Positions 1 to 8,272 are shown, counted from the first letter of the stretch. The stretch: DNA of 13,568 nucleotides from Euperipatoides rowelli (GCA_003024985.2 PXIH01S0000950.1), one strand, 5' to 3'. Translations and numbers: made by a program. The notes: generated by a model not told the origin, from the sequence alone.

Positions 1-1623
1 AAAATCTTTTTTTTTTTCATTTCTAAACGAAATTTAAAAAAAAAAAACAATTTTTATTTTTGGGTGTGTGGAGTGGTAGCATCCACATTTTCGGAAAATA
101 GGTGGAGTGGAAAGGGTTAAATGGTGTACTTAATTAGAATATCGCTAGAGATACATCTTTCTATGTGACAGAAATCAGAATCATGCAGTATAATAAGATT
201 TAAGGAATGTCTTTCTAATTAAATATGAAGCTAATTAATTATTTATTAATTGATAATAATAGCCTTTAGCAATTAATACTATCAATAATAATAATAATAT
301 ATAGAGATTAAAATAATATGTAGCTAATGTTAATAATAATTAGAACGTTAATTATTATGAAAACAACTTTTTATTTTATTTTATTACATTCAGCATCTTG
401 GAATTATGTGAGTACAGTAATTGATGATGAGAACTTCTTGAAAAGTCGGACATTTGAAAGAAGAAAAAAAAACGTTCAAATTTCTTCTGTTTCCACTTAA
501 TATTTAGTGAATATTTAATTAGTAGGCTGTTATGAAAGCAACTCAGTTTGTTTATTTGATTAAATAGCAGTGATGGCATAAGTTTTACAACATCAATTGT
601 CATTGTATCTCTTATGGCCTAAAGAAAAAAAAAGTATTGTATAGTTACTCAGTAAGCTTTTCATTAACTTTTTTATATTAAAATAATAATCAGAGCTTTT
701 TTTTATTTTTGTCATTTTAACTGAAAAATAAAATATGAATTAAAACTTCTTGCACAATAATGTTTACTTATGAAAAGTAGAATAATATATATATACTGTA
801 TATATACTTCGCCTGGCGACTCTTATCAATTTGTAGACCCCATTATTCCAAATAAAGTACTGCACAAATAGAGAAATGGTAGTCATTCTAAATTTGTGTT
901 ATTCCAAATATGCGTACACTAAATTCACCTAAATCGAGAACTAACTGTATGTTCTCAAATTCCTCAAAAGTGTGTTTATATTTCAGCAATCTTGATAAAC
1001 CTTTCATGTTAGTTAATAAATAAATTATTAAAATAGTATTACAGTATATCTTCTTTAATAATTGTTTGACTTACTTTTTATATAGTTGGAGGAGGAATTT
1101 CCTCTCTATCAAGATCGGTCGGTTAATAGGGCACTAGCAATTTATTCTCAGACTTATATTCTATCAAAACTGTGTGTGTATGGAAGGGGGAGGAAGGGGA
1201 GGAATTATTTGACCAAGTATTGGGAAATTGACAAAGGAAAATTGCCAGGCAAACTTATTCATTCTTGCATTTTTTATTTCATAAGTATGGAAAGATAATG
1301 GGTCTTTCCAAGAGTGCAGAAAACTTAATTAAAAGCACTGATTGACAGAAAAAGGCCAAATTTGATTAAAAGATGACCTTGAAGTGTGCAAGCTTAGCAA
1401 ATTTAATTTGTTCCTCAAAAGTACGGGGGAAAAAATTGTGTTAATCAGATCGATATCAAATCTGAATTACATAACACAAAATATTAATAAAAATATTGGT
1501 ATGATTACAATAAGTAAGGAAGTGTATAATTTGCATACATCTGTGTAACAAGATTAATTCTAATAAATAACATACAGCTATTGGAAAACTTAGGCGTGGG
1601 TAGATGAAGTAATGTATTATCCA
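1..1623. other. AT-rich non-coding stretch, no gene recognised
   Basis: No recognisable protein, RNA gene or transposon. It holds T and A homopolymers near 7-17 and 38-48, an imperfect hairpin around 82-106 (TCCACATTTTC against GAAAATAGGTGGA), ATA-type low complexity near 230-360, a TA tract split by CTG around 786-806, and a polypurine tract rich in G at 1182-1205. An open frame at 1086-1298 follows an acceptor-like TTTTTATATAG, but it begins at TTG, lacks an early ATG and has no sequence I recognise. A minus-strand frame at 376-603 begins with ATG but is low complexity (runs of F and K). I call neither a gene. Confidence 0.6.
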
Positions 1624-1646
1624 TATACTAATATTGTATTAGTATA
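1624..1646. repeat. Perfect 10-bp inverted repeat with 3-base loop
   Basis: The arms are TATACTAATA and TATTAGTATA, exact reverse complements, separated by TTG. Such a short, AT-only palindrome can extrude or fold as RNA. In a genome this AT-rich it may also be chance or the scar of a small insertion. No flanking gene suggests a role. Confidence 0.7.
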
Positions 1647-1712
1647 CTCAAAGGTATTTTACTACCTACACACAGTTGAAAGACTAAATCACTGGTAGTG
1701 AACCATTGGTGT

Positions 1713-1734
1713 ACACACACACACACACACACAC
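1713..1734. repeat. (AC)11 dinucleotide microsatellite
   Basis: Eleven uninterrupted AC units lie in otherwise non-repetitive DNA. The open frame running through it (from a GTG at 1698) owes its Thr-His run to the repeat and is not a gene. The tract is long enough to be polymorphic. Confidence 0.95.
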
Positions 1735-2088
1735 CAAAGTGCAGGCAGAAACATTTTTGTAGCACTGGTAGAAACCAACTGATAGAATTTTTTTTTTTTA
1801 CCAAAAGTGAAGGTACTATTATATGTATTTTTTTTATTTTTTTAAGTACAATTATTTATTATATAAAGAAAATGAATTATAACTTTTGTTAAAATTATTA
1901 TTAGGTAGAGTATATAAATCAATAGATGCCTCTATTATATACAGTACATGTTTGAATGTTATTGAATGTAGTTAGCAAAAGTTAATATCCGTAAGTTTAC
2001 TTATGTATTTTGTTATTTATGTCTACATTAAATTATCTTTTTAACCTTTTCTGTCTTACTTCCACAAACAAACAAACAATGGCTATGG
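1735..2088. other. AT-rich spacer, nothing recognised
   Basis: The stretch contains T-runs near 1790-1800 and 1828-1842 and a short (CAAA)n near 2063-2078, immediately before the duplicated unit begins. No coding potential, RNA gene or transposon end is visible. Confidence 0.5.
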
Positions 2089-2848
2089 GTTATAACAAAT
2101 TTTTATTTGTAACATTACTTTAAACATTCAAGGAAAAACTGTCTTTACTTTGTTTTGTTAATGATCGAGCAATGATTTACTATTTTTTAGTAAATGCATT
2201 ACTCACATAACCTGGTCAATTATAAAAATACAAATATTGTATAAAACAGTCAACTTTCTCGCATGTGCGAATTAATGATAATTTATTTAAGGATCTCATG
2301 TTATTTTTATTTACAGTACATACTCGCACATTCTTTCTATTAAAAAGAATGTTGTATGTTTTTTGTTTTACATGGATAGCAACCACATGCAGTTCCCAGC
2401 CCAAGTATTTTTAGGCATTTATGTTCCTACCTTCCTTCAACGTTGCAGCTGGATCAGCGTGTGCTGAACTCATCGAGTAACTTCCGCCTCTGTATCGTGC
2501 TAATCATGGGTCTTAAGCCAGTTGGGGCTTTTCTGTTTCCTTCTTATTATTTAGTTCATACAGCTGCCAAGTATTTTAGTTCCTGTCAAGTTATATTGGC
2601 TCCAGTCTTTATTTGTTATAATAGACTTTTATTCATACATAACTTTTATTTAGTATTTGAATTTTGCAAGCCATACAGTGATTGCTTCGACTCGGAGATG
2701 TATATTTTTAGCAACACAGTCATGCCATCATTGTTAGCAGAGCAGCTACATCATTTCTTGTTCTTACTTATAGAGAATAATTACCTATCCCAAACTTACT
2801 CTGTAAATTTCAAAAATAAAGTACCGGTACTCAGATAAAAAGTATATA
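2089..2848. repeat. Direct duplication, copy A
   Basis: About 760 bases recur in the same orientation from 3328. Shared landmarks occur in the same order: TATTTGTAACA, ATGATCGAGC, CGCATGTGCGAATTAAT (A) against TGCATGTGCGAATTAAT (B), TTTATGTTCCTACCTTC, CTCATCGAGTAAC, CTGTATCGTGCTA, AGTTGGGGCTTTTCTGTT, CTCGGAGATGTATATT and TGTTCTTACTTATAGA. By eye the copies are roughly three-quarters identical with many small indels, so the duplication is old. Copy A contains the longest open frame of the window (2443-2838; first ATG at 2506, 110 codons). The same frame in copy B is broken by stops and indels, so nothing shows that it is under selection. The element type is unknown. No terminal inverted repeats or target duplications are visible, and tandem segmental duplication is the simplest reading. 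Confidence 0.85.
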
Positions 2849-2872
2849 TTTTTTTTATCCTTTTTTTTTTAG

Positions 2873-2977
2873 ACTTTATTCTCTAAAAATGACAGAGCAC
2901 AAACCCTGGAACGTTACAAACGCTTACAACCAGTGTCCATATTACCAAGCCACTTCAAGCCATACAAAAAGGTTTAA
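2873..2977 (+). CDS. Candidate terminal coding exon, identity unknown
   Basis: An excellent 3' splice-acceptor context (a long pyrimidine run ending TTTTTTTTTTAG at 2872) is followed by 34 open codons and TAA at 2975-2977. The predicted C-terminal peptide is basic and not low complexity, with segments such as DRAQTLERYKRLQP and SHFKPYKKV. This is unlike the F/I/N/K-rich noise in other open frames here. An AATAAA lies further downstream at about 3237. I do not recognise the family, and no upstream exon with a matching phase is evident. The matching position after copy B (around 5470) has lost the AG and diverges. It could be chance, since 34 codons is short. Treat it as a lead, not a gene. Confidence 0.15.
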   Translation, partial: TLFSKNDRAQTLERYKRLQPVSILPSHFKPYKKV

Positions 2978-3327
2978 GAAATTACAATCCAGCAGGTTTT
3001 TTTTTTTTCGTGGATTCCTTTCTTCCTACAGTTGAATTTTTAGAATTTGAACAACTAGAGTTCTTTTTGATTCAGAAAACATAAGTATAGTCCCTGGGGA
3101 TGTAGCTCCCATACAAATGTACAATTTTTGTTAAAACTCTCCTGGTATATCCCTTGTGGTCCACGCTCAAACAATTATTGGTCAAAAATGTTTATTTTCT
3201 GCTATGCCTTGCTCACATTTGAATTGGGGAGAGAAGAAATAAAAAAAATTTGGCTTAGAAAAAAAAATATTTTCGATAAATTGAGCTCGTCAAATTTGGG
3301 GACTAAATTTTTTGAAAGGGGGGAGTG
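2978..3327. other. Right part of the duplicated unit A, nothing recognised
   Basis: This stretch links copy A to copy B and would be the end of a 1.24-kb tandem unit. It contains T12 at 2997-3008, AAATAAAAAAAA near 3237 and a G-rich GAAAGGGGGGAG directly before copy B. The open frame 3128-3328 starts at TTG and is lysine-rich, AT-driven noise. No RNA gene or transposon end is seen. Confidence 0.45.
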
Positions 3328-4005
3328 ATATAACGAAACCTTATTTGTAACACGACTTCATGCATTCAACCAATAACTGTCTTCAGTTTATGTTTTGTTT
3401 ATGATCGAGCTACGCCTATTTTATAGCAAATGCATTGCACACATAATCTGATCAATTATAAGATCGTAAACATTATATGAAACAGACTTCATTGCATGTG
3501 CGAATTAATAATTTATCATAGAGCTAACATTTTTATTTACATACCGGTATTCTTGCATTCTATATAATAAAAAGAATTTATTGAGCATTCCAGTCGAAGT
3601 ATTTTTAGACATTTATGTTCCTACCTTCAACCTTGCAGCTAGATTGATATGTGCCAATCTCATCGAGTAACGTCCACTCCTGTATCGTGCTAGTCACAGT
3701 TTAAGTCAGTTGGGGCTTTTCTGTTTTATTATTATTATTTAGTTTATTAAGCTGCCAAGTATTTTAGCTCCAGTCATTATTTGTTATACTGGACTTTTAC
3801 ACATACAGAACCTTTATTATTTGAATCTTGCAAACTATACAGTGCTTCAACTCGGAGATGTATATTCATAGCAACACAATCCTGCCATCATTGTTAGCGG
3901 AGCAGCAGCTACACCATTTCCTGTTCTTACTTATAGAAAAAAAAATTCTATTCCACTATATGCTGTACTCTTCAGAAATTAGGTACTCTCTATAAAAATG
4001 ATATA
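3328..4005. repeat. Direct duplication, copy B (interrupted at its right end)
   Basis: This is the diverged second copy of 2089-2848, in the same order and orientation but about 80 bases shorter through small deletions (for example, the segment around the 2590-2610 equivalent is reduced). It contains the 8-base palindrome TACCGGTA at 3542-3549. Copy A has TACCGGTA at 2822-2829, at a different point of the unit. The frame open in copy A carries several stops here. At 4006 the copy is cut by a foldback transposon. Homology appears to resume beyond it at 5438. Confidence 0.8.
4004..4005. repeat. Probable TA target site of the foldback element
   Basis: TA directly precedes the CAGT terminus. The right flank at 5438-5439 reads CA, which I interpret as a TA duplication with one transition. 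Tc1/mariner-superfamily elements insert at TA. Copy A at the equivalent site reads TATATATT without an insertion. Confidence 0.5.
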
Positions 4006-4604
4006 CAGTGAGTCGGATTCGAGTTACCAATTTATATTTAAAAAAAAACTAATCTCATATCTTTAAAAATAATTGAAATTAAAGTCTACATTTTTGTTTT
4101 TATATACTGTAGTTTAATATAATTGTATGTATTTTTTTACCTTAAAAATTACTTCAAAATTAAAAAAGAAAAAGATTTCCAAACATGGTAATATGACGAT
4201 AGTGTCTATAGGGATTCTAATGCTAAAGTTTCATACTTTGATCACTAGAGGCGCTGGTGTAAAAAGACTGCAAGTATGTTAACATCGGACAAGTTTTGAA
4301 AATCTTCTCCTAAATATTAATTAAAACCATTTATATAGAATGATAAAGAAATTCTGATTTGATTAAAAAAAAAATCAAGTTTCTAACTCAACTGGATTAA
4401 AAGATATGACCGATTGAAATTTATGTTATGACTGCGATTTACATCTGATGAAATGCAGCCAGAGAGGTTACAAATAATGAAGCTCCATACTAAATCCAGG
4501 TCGATCTGATGAAGTTTATAGTAATCGAACATTAAAAGGATGTCTATTGGATATATTCATGTCATATGACCTTATACTGTATCTATTGATTTAAGAAAAC
4601 TATA
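4006..4604 (+). repeat. Left arm of foldback element
   Basis: The arm pairs with 4839-5437 in inverted orientation. Matching landmarks include GTTACCAATTT at the outside, CACTAGAGGCGCTGGTGT near 4242-4259, AGCCAGAGAGGTTA and GAAGCTCCATACTAAA in the middle, and GTCATATGACCTTATA and GAAAACTATA at the inner end. The inner boundary is judged by loss of similarity and may be off by several bases. Confidence 0.9.
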
Positions 4605-4838
4605 AGTAGATTTCTATCACTCTTCATGACTCCCCCCTTAACCTCTACTGAAGACCGTACTACCATGGCGAACTAAATATTACAGTTAAAAAATAAATAT
4701 TAATAATTTTAACAATTTAAATACTTGGGAATGTTAATAAAACCTTATATTTTCAAAAAATAATAATCATTACACCTAGATAAGTTTAGAAATAGGATTT
4801 ATTTGGTATTTATATGGCCCTATTGAACTGTGCTATTC
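4605..4838. other. Unpaired loop of foldback element
   Basis: These are 234 AT-rich bases between the arms with no self-complementarity of note and no coding potential. CTCCCCCC at 4630-4637 and a GC-richer patch around 4640-4675 stand out. The loop may be a remnant of an ancestral element's interior or filler captured when the palindrome formed. Confidence 0.7.
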
Positions 4839-5437
4839 TATAGTTTTCGTAAATAGATATAAGGTCATATGACATATGAATATATCCAATAGAAATCCTT
4901 TTAACACTCAATTACTATAAACATCATCAGATAGATCTGGTTTTAGTATGGAGCTTCGTTATTCATAACCTCTCTGGCTAATTTCAGCAGAGGTCAACCG
5001 CAGTCATAATGTAAATTTCAATCGGCCATATCTTTTGATTCAGTTGAGTTAGAAACTTGATTTTTTTTTAATCAAATCATAATTTCTTTCTCTATCATTC
5101 TATATAAATGGTTTTAATTAATATTTAGAAGATTTCAAAACTCTTCCGATGTTAACAACATTCTTACAGTCTATTGACACCAGTGCCTCTAGTGATCAAA
5201 GTACGTAACTTTAGCATTAGAATCCCCATAGATGCTGTATCGTCATATTACCGTGTTCGGAAATATTTTTCTTTTTTAATTTTAAAGTAATTTTTAAGTG
5301 GAAAAAATACATACAATTATTTAAGACATATTAAACTATATAAAAACAAAAATGTAGACTTTAATTCCAATTATTTTTAAAGCTTTTAGATTAGCTTTTT
5401 TGAAAATAAAAATTGGCAACTCCAATCCGTTTGACTG
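4839..5437 (-). repeat. Right arm of foldback element
   Basis: This is the inverted copy of 4006-4604, starting at CTATAGTTTTC and ending in ACTG at 5437. Its version of the conserved motif reads ACACCAGTGCCTCTAGTG near 5169-5186, the complement of CACTAGAGGCACTGGTGT. It therefore carries one transition relative to the left arm. Confidence 0.9.
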
Positions 5438-5492
5438 CACATATTTTTTTTTTAACTCTTTTTTTTTATTTATTCTTATAGAGCACAGGTAC
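5438..5492. repeat. Probable resumption of duplication copy B
   Basis: Right after the foldback element the order is CATATTTTTT, a long T run, TTTATTCT and AGAGCACA. Copy A has TATATTTTTT, T10, TTTATTCT and AGAGCACA at 2842-2901 in the same order. This supports the foldback element having inserted inside copy B. The T-runs inflate apparent similarity, so the call rests mainly on the two shared 8-mers and their order. Similarity is lost by about 5492, before the copia remnant. Confidence 0.5.
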
Positions 5493-5537
5493 ATAAGTTA
5501 AAAAAAAGGGTGATGGAAACACAAAGTTTGAGCGAAA

Positions 5538-6280
5538 ATGTCTGAAAACAAAATTTCAATTAACAAGCTAAACGGAGTGAATTACTCTACATGGCTTTAT
5601 AAAATGAAAATGATATTAATAGAACCCAGAGAAACTAAAACAACGGAAGAGATGACAGTAATGTCAAACAAAATATCTTTCAAGGCAGGCAAAAATTGCA
5701 CTCGCTATTTGTGATAAACAAATGCATATTCACCACTTAAATTCAACAAAGACTGTTTAGGAAGAACTACAATGATTATATTTTATTTCATTTATTTATG
5801 CTACTAGGGATCAAAAGTTTCATATTGTACAACTATGGAGAAAATTACAGCCCTAAAACTTAAATTTCTATGAATCAATGGAAAAATATCTTGGTCAAAT
5901 AAATGAGATGGTTACAGAGCTTAGTGATATGAGGTAAAATTGAAGATGGTGAATTAGCCATGACAATTTTAGGCGGATTATTTGAGGAATGGGATACAAT
6001 AGTAATAGCCTTATGTAATTGATCCGAGATTGAATTTATATGGCTACAATAAAAAAAAACGACTAATCACAGAATTGTCAAGACACTGTGATAATCACAA
6101 AACTAAACAGTCAGAATGTTTGTAAAATCAAATGTAATCAAAAAATTATTAAAGAGAAAAGCCTGGATTACCACCGGTAATTAAGATTACCATCATAAAT
6201 CAAACATTTCATACTTTAAATGTAAAGGAATAAGGAAACTTTGCCAAAGACTATCCCTCAAAAGAAAAAATAATGAAAAG
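5538..6280 (+). pseudogene. Copia-type Gag pseudogene with zinc-knuckle remnant
   Basis: The ATG at 5538 opens 58 codons with the typical copia Gag start: KLNGVNYSTW followed by a KMKM-type motif. TGA follows at 5712. The reading continues from 5689 in the next frame (AKIALAICDKQ), where a TAG at 5758 occupies the place of the usual Trp before EEL. The same frame continues through TRDQKFHIVQLWRKLQ and ESMEKYLGQINEMVTELSDM, with stops at 5773, 5854 and 5935. A further shift gives EDGELAMTILGGLFEEWDT (5939 on), and another gives KKRLITELSRHCDN near 6054. The CCHC zinc knuckle (C-X2-C-X4-H-X4-C in intact copies) is at 6212-6254. Only the second Cys remains, the other ligands reading Y, N and Y, with a one-base shift at about 6233. 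The family assignment rests on recalled Gag patterns and is strong. Confidence 0.85.
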
Positions 6281-6327
6281 CCATAATAAAAAATTATTTT
6301 CAACAGTTGATATGAATGTAAGCTATG

Positions 6328-6393
6328 GTACGATTTGTTGCCAATGACAATATATGGATAATTGACTCAGGCACAACACATCACAACACCAAG
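6328..6393 (+). pseudogene. Copia aspartic protease active-site fragment
   Basis: The frame VRFVANDNIWIIDSGTTHH contains the W-x2-DSG-x2-H signature of copia-type retropepsins. The catalytic Asp codon is at 6364-6366. In the element this protease cleaves the Gag-Pol polyprotein. The frame ends at TAA 6394. The fragment lies about 50 bases after Gag but in a different frame, and no further protease core can be followed reliably. Confidence 0.8.
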
Positions 6394-6525
6394 TAAAATC
6401 TTAATGTAAAGTAGTTCATATGATGCACCAATGCTAGTCGACATGATTATGGATATTTCAAATAGATGAGAGATATTCATAAAAAATGTGCTTGCCCACC
6501 AACCAGTTACATTTTGACCAAATAA

Positions 6526-7204
6526 ATATCATGAGTATATTTGTATTAATTTTGTATTACTGTATATGTAGTGGCCACATAAAATGTACAATTAGATCAA
6601 ATATAGACTCATGTTATTATTTTCAATAATAGTTGAAATTAAAACTAATGAATCTGTAATGATAAAAATTATAAATAATTAGCCGCCTTTAATGAATATT
6701 GAAGTCTATTCTTTAAACAAAGTATCTATTGGTAAAGTTAATATCATTTAAAATATTACACAATTCATTTGCACTCATTCATTTATTTTTCGTGAAATTC
6801 AATCTTAAAATATTATTCTTTTTAACTCGATCATTATACTTCCATGAATTCCTCACTATAATTAATTCATTTTAACTGGTTTGTTCATGGACCACCACAT
6901 ACTGAAGAAAAATGTCTCCACCATCATGAAAAGAAAATGTGTTCTTAATGTTTTAAACTCAGCTTTCCCTTAAGGCCTACTGTCAAAGAAACATAAGTAT
7001 TTTGTTCAATCTGCAATGGTGTGTTAATTATTTCAAATTCTTTAAAATCATTATTCTTCAGTTGACTATAACTAATTTTATTTCAGACACCTTAAGATTT
7101 TAGGTACAATAAGATTTTTTATCGATATAAATAAATTAATTTTTAGGCGAAGTAAAGTAGTTTAGCGTCTACCTTTTTATGCTCTGTGAGTGGTCTTTTT
7201 CAGT
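6526..7204. other. AT-rich stretch downstream of the copia remnant, nothing recognised
   Basis: I looked for copia integrase (HHCC), GAG-pre-integrase and reverse-transcriptase signatures and found none. A short patch around 6566-6591 (TATGTAG..CC.CATA.AAATGTACAATT) resembles 3098-3126 of the duplicated unit A, which would be expected if the copia element sits inside copy B, but the match is too short to call. No RNA gene is visible. Confidence 0.45.
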
Positions 7205-7227
7205 AAAAAAAAAAAAAAAAAAAAAAA
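7205..7227 (+). repeat. A23 homopolymer
   Basis: This is an uninterrupted run of 23 A. It could be the tail of a retroposed sequence (SINE or processed transcript) on the plus strand. The upstream GTAGTTTAGCGTCTACC vaguely recalls a tRNA-derived SINE head. I see no B box or flanking target duplication, so it may be simple homopolymer growth. It sits at the start of a meaningless lysine-rich open frame (7190-7441, GTG start). Confidence 0.9.
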
Positions 7228-8222
7228 TTCTTGGACAACATATTTTGGTATAAAATCCACCAAATTTATCACAATGACAAAAAAAAAATATGGGGTCAAA
7301 CCCCCCAACCCTCATCAAAATTCCTGTAACTTGCACATATCTATAACAATCAGTAGTTTGAACTGTAAAATCAATAACAGTAGATTGAAAAGAGGAATCA
7401 CCTTATATTCTATAAAATATATCCATAGAAAAGATTGGTAATTTAAATCAGAAGCAATATTCTAAATAATTAATGTCAAATAATTATCACCCTGTTATCT
7501 AAATAATTTAACTTTTTATATTTAGGAATCGCTCTTGATAAAGGTGCTTTACTATTATTTAGTCTATCAGCCATTCAGTTGTAAAAGTAGACAACCCATG
7601 TATTTAATTTGCAATTTATTAGTATAGAATTAAAGAAAGACAAAAGGTATTTACTTATTTTATTTATTAATTAACACATAGGCTAATTTGATTACAATAA
7701 TTTAAATTCTCTAGATTTTGTCAGCATAAGTTATGTTTTCTAGGAGGGCAAGTGAGGCAATTCAGACAATACTAAAAGTATGTAGAAGGGCTATAGTCAA
7801 AAAAATTGCTGAATTTATTTAATGATTTTAAATAACAATATTACAACTGAAATAGAGTAAGTTTGGTTTTGACCTTTTGGAAATAGGTAACAGATTTAAA
7901 AATTATGACAAGGATTAATTTTTATTTTATACAGTATATAAAATTGTAGCCTGAATAACATTAAAACATATTATTGTGGAATTCTGATAACACAGGAATG
8001 TAGTAACATGCTTCCATACAGTCATATGAATGCATATTAACAGCACAAATAATTATAATCTTAATAATATTTTAGGAATGTTGGGAGGGAATGGGGACAT
8101 AAAAAAAATAAAACTTGAGTTAAAATGAAGACAAATTGTTTAATATGAATGAATAAAAGTTTTATAATTTATAGTAATTCTGTAGTTGTTGCTTATCGGT
8201 ATTTTTTTTTTTAATTTTACTT
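7228..8222. other. AT-rich stretch, no gene recognised
   Basis: These are about 1 kb of AT-rich DNA without recognisable coding sequence, RNA gene or transposon end. Minor points are an A8 followed by a C6 run near 7281-7305, TACAGTA at 7930 and T10 near 8202-8211. Any exon here would have to be short and is not recognisable by eye. Confidence 0.5.
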
Positions 8223-8272
8223 ATTACTAGCTTTTAATTGCCCAGGATTGCCTGGGTTTATGTTATCTATAG
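8223..8272 (+). mobile_element. RTE-like LINE 3'-tail fragment (left piece)
   Basis: ATTACTAGCTTTTAATTG followed by CCCAGGATTGCCTGGG matches the pattern I associate with 3' tails of RTE-class non-LTR retrotransposons in arthropods (ACTAGCTTTT, then a CCCGG-type GC palindrome). Over about 35 bases it also resembles 9167-9200 in this window. The tail is cut by the hAT-like element at 8273 and its sequence appears to resume at 8833. The family name is from memory and uncertain. Confidence 0.45.
8265..8272. repeat. 8-bp target site duplication (left), hAT-like element
   Basis: ATCTATAG directly before CAG at 8273 matches GTCTATAG at 8825-8832 at 7 of 8 positions. An 8-bp duplication is the hallmark of hAT transposition. 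Confidence 0.8.

Larger units (their letters stand above)
4006..5437. mobile_element. Palindromic foldback element with Tc1/mariner-like ends
   Basis: This 1,432-bp element is made of two arms of about 599 bp in inverted orientation around a 234-base loop. The termini are CAGTGAGTCGGATT on the left and, read inward from the right, CAGTCAAACGGATT, which match at 11 of 14 positions. The CAGT start and TA-type insertion site are characteristic of Tc1/mariner-superfamily elements. Placing it there is inference, because no transposase or DDE/D motif is present. A sampled 145-base stretch of the arms is about 87% identical, so the element is not recent. It cuts copy B of the duplication, and copy A shows the uninterrupted site. 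The element is non-autonomous and would need transposase in trans. It could instead have arisen by head-to-head joining of two shorter copies. Confidence 0.85.
5538..6525 (+). mobile_element. Ty1/copia retrotransposon remnant (gag and start of pol)
   Basis: This is a decayed internal fragment of a copia-type LTR retrotransposon. It holds a near full-length Gag (5538 to about 6280), the protease active-site region (6328-6393) and possibly IKNVL near 6478-6494, a residue pattern that follows the protease motif in many copia elements. No LTR, primer-binding site, integrase or reverse-transcriptase motif (YVDD-type) is visible up to 7500, so the copy is truncated at both ends. It lies about 100 bp downstream of the foldback element on the plus strand. 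Stops and frameshifts make it non-functional. The right boundary is approximate. Confidence 0.85.

Noticed and set aside
1086-1298. Exon-like open frame after TTTTTATATAG
   Set aside because: There is no family resemblance, the G-rich centre is a polypurine tract, and there is no credible donor or partner exon.
2443-2838. Longest open frame (131 codons from TTG, 110 from the first ATG at 2506)
   Set aside because: It lies wholly in duplication copy A, the same frame is destroyed in copy B, no domain is recognisable, and an AT-rich 13.5-kb window is expected to hold some frame of this size.
4010-4028. tRNA B-box-like GGATTCGAG on the minus strand
   Set aside because: It is the conserved terminus of the foldback element. 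No cloverleaf can be formed around it.
6880-6960. His/Cys-rich frame (HGPPHTEEKCLHHH) as a copia integrase zinc finger
   Set aside because: The spacing does not fit the HHCC integrase pattern and no flanking integrase sequence is present.
7150-7227. tRNA-derived SINE (GTAGTTTAGCGTCTACC plus A23 tail)
   Set aside because: Only a loose A-box-like resemblance. No B box and no target duplication could be found.
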